DNA from: Brumimicrobium sp964346075 | Lineage (GTDB): Bacteria; Bacteroidota; Bacteroidia; Flavobacteriales_D; Crocinitomicaceae | NCBI GenBank assembly: GCA_964346075.1 | Contig: CAYFTH010000115.1 | Location: 1-9,508 of the forward strand | Direction of reading: 5' to 3' | Length of the DNA: 9,508 bases | Shown: piece by piece, positions 7,406 to 9,508 of the stretch | How the letters are laid out: every line of letters begins with the position of its first letter | Numbering within the stretch: position 1 is the stretch's first letter | Notes under the pieces: generated by a model | Seen by the model: the letters and a program-made list of their open reading frames with translations, nothing else | What the model was told of the DNA's origin: nothing | Database searches by the model: none | Made by a program: the position numbers and the translations under genes

Positions 7406-7611
7406 AAATTTCAGTTATTGAACGAAATGTACTGAAGATTTGAGCAACTTCCTAACAATTCATTTCGATAATGAGCGAATGTAAGGTTAGCCGACATTTT
7501 TGCTTCATTTGCTCAAAATGATTAGCGCTTCAAAAATCAAGAGAATGACTTGCAAACATTGATGATTTCAAAATAGCTGTATTTTTGTGCACCAATTATT
7601 ACATATAATAC
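7406..7611. other. Divergent intergenic region between protease and permease
   Basis: This 206-bp region lies between two divergent starts and should carry both promoters. The permease side has a good promoter match (listed separately). On the protease side, TACATTTC is close to TAnnTTTG, but no TTG lies at proper distance, so I do not call it. A 7-bp inverted pair CGAAATG/CATTTCG (7423-7429, 7461-7467) sits just upstream of the protease start and could be an operator or chance. Confidence 0.5.
7559..7587 (+). promoter_or_regulatory. Bacteroidota-type promoter for the permease gene
   Basis: TATTTTTG (7580-7587) matches the Bacteroidota -7 consensus TAnnTTTG exactly. TTG at 7559-7561 lies 18 bp upstream as the -33 element, near the normal spacing of about 19. 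Transcription would begin around 7592-7597, giving a leader of roughly 15-20 nt before the TTG start at 7612. Such sites occur by chance in AT-rich DNA, but position and strand fit. Confidence 0.5.
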
Positions 7612-9508
7612 TTGAAATCAAAAAAACTCAAACGGACCATTAGTTTAGTACCAGCCACTTCCATTGGATTGGGAGCCATGTTGGGTGCGGGTATATTTGT
7701 CTTTCCTGGCTTAGCTGGCGGTAAAGCAGGAGTAGCCGCTGTATTCTCATTTCTCATCGGGGGAATCATTGCACTACTGGTTGCAGCATGTACCGCAGAA
7801 TTAGCAACAGCAATGCCACAAAGCGGAGGTGGCTACTTTTTCATATCGCGAACCTTTGGTAAATTTTGGGGAACATTGGTCGGCATTGCTCAATGGGTCG
7901 GTTTAATTTTTGCCTGTGCCTTTTACCTCGTCAGTTTTGGCGAATATGCAAATTCATTTCTCGAGGAACTGAATATAACCTGGAACGCCTCCGAAAAGAT
8001 ATTCTCCTTTGTTTTTACTGCGCTTTTATTAATCATCAACATCGTTGGTACAAAAAAGGTAGGTAGTGTACAAAATGTTATGGTTATATCCCTTGCTGTG
8101 ATACTTGTTGGAATTTTCACCTATGGATTGATTGATTTTCTTGGAATAAAAGACCAAAAAGTAGCTTTCTCAGCAATTGCACCCAATGGCATTTCATCTA
8201 TTTTTACGACCACAGCGTTAATTTTCACCTCCTATCTGGGGTTTGTCCAAATCGCCAATATTGGCGCAGAGATTAAGTCTCCAGTTAAAAACCTCCCGCG
8301 TTCATTGATAGGAAGTGTACTCATTGCCATGTTCTTATATGTATTTATCATGCTTGTTTGTACGATCACTTTTGAATATGAGCAGTTGAATCAATTTGGT
8401 GAGACCGCCACGATCGAGGTTGCCAGAAAACTGCTTGGTGGTTGGGGTGCCTTGTTAGCTGTTTTTGCAGGTTTACTGGCAGCGCTCTCCAGTGCTAACG
8501 CTTCCCTCATTAGTGCTTCTCGTGGTGTTTTTGCACTGAGCAAGGACCAATTAATCACCAAACGAGCGAGTCGTGTTAATGGTCGGTTCGGAACCCCGCA
8601 CATCGCATTATTCCTGGTAGCCCTTCCCGTTGCTATCATGCTTATCCGAAGTGAACTAGAGGTGTTTGCAGAGGTCGCCTCGACGCTGCATCTTATCATT
8701 TACGCGGGAATATGTCTCGCTGTATTTCGATTGCGAGCCAAAAATCCGACATGGTACGTTCCTACTTTTCGTTTGCCAGCAGCAAAAATCATTAGTTCTG
8801 TTGGTTTCATCAGCTGTATCGGGTTAGTCTTTTTTATGCAAAATACATCCTTGCTCATGAGCTTGGGAATAGTTATCCTCACATTAATCTACTATCTCAT
8901 TTTCATCAGAAGAAAAAAAATCGCAATAACCCATCCCGAGCCACCACATATTGATCTTGGTGTGCTCAATCCAAATGTATTGATCCCCATTGATATTTCT
9001 AAATCGAAAAAAGAACTTCCGCTTGAAATATTGGCCTCTATACCTGTCTCGAAGGTCCTCTTGGTGGGCTATCAAGAAACACCCGAGCAGAGTCGATCTG
9101 ATCAATCGAAACAGCAATATGACGAAGCGGGAAATAAAAAGTTGAGCGCAGTTTTGGACCGTTTTAAGGAGGCTTCTGTTGAAGTCGATAAGAAATTTGT
9201 ATTCAACCACAATGTTATCAATCAAATCGAGCAAGTAATTAAGGACGAGGAACCTCGTTTCATCTTGAAGTTAAAACCTTTCAATCAAATTGAACAAATT
9301 GTGATCCCTATTTATATTGATTCTCAGATTTCTAAAGATTTGAGCACAACTATTTATAAAATCAACTCCAGTGCTCCCAAATCAGTGAAAGTGGTCATAT
9401 TTGAATCAGCATCAGAAGATCACACGTATCAAAGTCTTAGAGAATCCGTGAGAGAGCAGTTTACAACTTTAAATATTGCTGTTCATTCAACCGAAGTCTA
9501 CGATCTAG
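7612..9508 (+). CDS. APC-superfamily amino acid permease with C-terminal USP-like domains (partial)
   Basis: The right edge cuts this gene; 632 codons are present with no stop. Residues 1-433 form an APC-type permease with about 12 membrane helices (near 12-32, 41-63, 88-112, 128-147, 154-175, 196-214, 231-252, 277-297, 330-348, 355-373, 392-409, 413-432). GAMLGAGIFVFPG (21-33) is the broken helix 1 that binds the substrate backbone, and GTPHIALFL (327-335) is also typical. Residues about 445-632 are soluble, with strands such as NPNVLIPID (453-461), KVLLVGY (481-487) and QIVIPIYID (562-570), resembling tandem universal stress protein (UspA) domains known on some permeases. The start is TTG at 7612: an in-frame TAA lies at 7606-7608, and the next in-frame ATG (7678) would remove part of helix 1. 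Substrate cannot be told. No clear ribosome-binding site is seen. Confidence 0.87.
   Translation, partial: MKSKKLKRTISLVPATSIGLGAMLGAGIFVFPGLAGGKAGVAAVFSFLIGGIIALLVAACTAELATAMPQSGGGYFFISRTFGKFWGTLVGIAQWVGLIFACAFYLVSFGEYANSFLEELNITWNASEKIFSFVFTALLLIINIVGTKKVGSVQNVMVISLAVILVGIFTYGLIDFLGIKDQKVAFSAIAPNGISSIFTTTALIFTSYLGFVQIANIGAEIKSPVKNLPRSLIGSVLIAMFLYVFIMLVCTITFEYEQLNQFGETATIEVARKLLGGWGALLAVFAGLLAALSSANASLISASRGVFALSKDQLITKRASRVNGRFGTPHIALFLVALPVAIMLIRSELEVFAEVASTLHLIIYAGICLAVFRLRAKNPTWYVPTFRLPAAKIISSVGFISCIGLVFFMQNTSLLMSLGIVILTLIYYLIFIRRKKIAITHPEPPHIDLGVLNPNVLIPIDISKSKKELPLEILASIPVSKVLLVGYQETPEQSRSDQSKQQYDEAGNKKLSAVLDRFKEASVEVDKKFVFNHNVINQIEQVIKDEEPRFILKLKPFNQIEQIVIPIYIDSQISKDLSTTIYKINSSAPKSVKVVIFESASEDHTYQSLRESVREQFTTLNIAVHSTEVYDL

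Noticed and set aside
7587..7589. GTG as an upstream start for the permease
   Set aside because: It is in a different frame, which meets a stop at 7641-7643, and it overlaps the -7 promoter element.
8391..9234. Three consecutive minus-strand open frames opposite the permease
   Set aside because: The plus strand encodes a continuous permease with conserved motifs; the minus frames have no family features.

Overview
The window looks like chromosomal DNA from a free-living member of the Bacteroidota, probably Flavobacteriales or a relative. The main evidence is a large secreted protease ending in a type IX secretion (T9SS) C-terminal domain, several Sec/lipoprotein signal peptides of Bacteroidota style, an AT-leaning composition, weak or absent Shine-Dalgarno sites, and one good TTG/TAnnTTTG-type promoter. 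The assignment comes from motif recognition only; no database search was possible.

Layout, left to right. (1) Positions 3-1543 (+) hold the end of an operon: the last 53 codons of a di-heme cytochrome c peroxidase/MbnH-like protein, a translationally coupled outer-membrane-type protein with a mature CxxCxC N-terminus, and a small histidine-rich lipoprotein. A strong rho-independent terminator closes it (1573-1606). The set reads as an envelope metal (possibly copper)/redox module, but its function is inferred. (2) Positions 1620-1820 are intergenic and hold a GC-rich cluster of direct, tandem and inverted repeats between two convergent genes. (3) Positions 1822-3072 (-) encode peptidase T, a cytoplasmic zinc tripeptidase with every expected metal ligand present. 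(4) Positions 3073-3378 are an AT-rich divergent intergenic region. (5) Positions 3379-3885 (+) encode a lipoprotein with a PrcB-type domain. It overlaps tail to tail, by 14 bp, a 1177-residue subtilisin-family protease with a T9SS sorting domain (3872-7405, -). (6) From 7612 (+) to the right edge runs an APC-superfamily amino acid permease with a long cytosolic tail resembling universal stress protein domains. It begins with TTG and is cut by the window end.

Functionally, the protease (extracellular protein breakdown), peptidase T (final cleavage of tripeptides in the cytosol) and the amino acid permease fit a peptide/amino-acid scavenging lifestyle. They sit on different strands and are not one operon. 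The most interesting points are the metal-binding signatures in the left operon, the PrcB-like lipoprotein next to a subtilase (a pairing reminiscent of the Treponema denticola dentilisin complex), and the repeat cluster at 1671-1812. No CRISPR array, rRNA, tRNA, insertion sequence or clear new defence system was seen.
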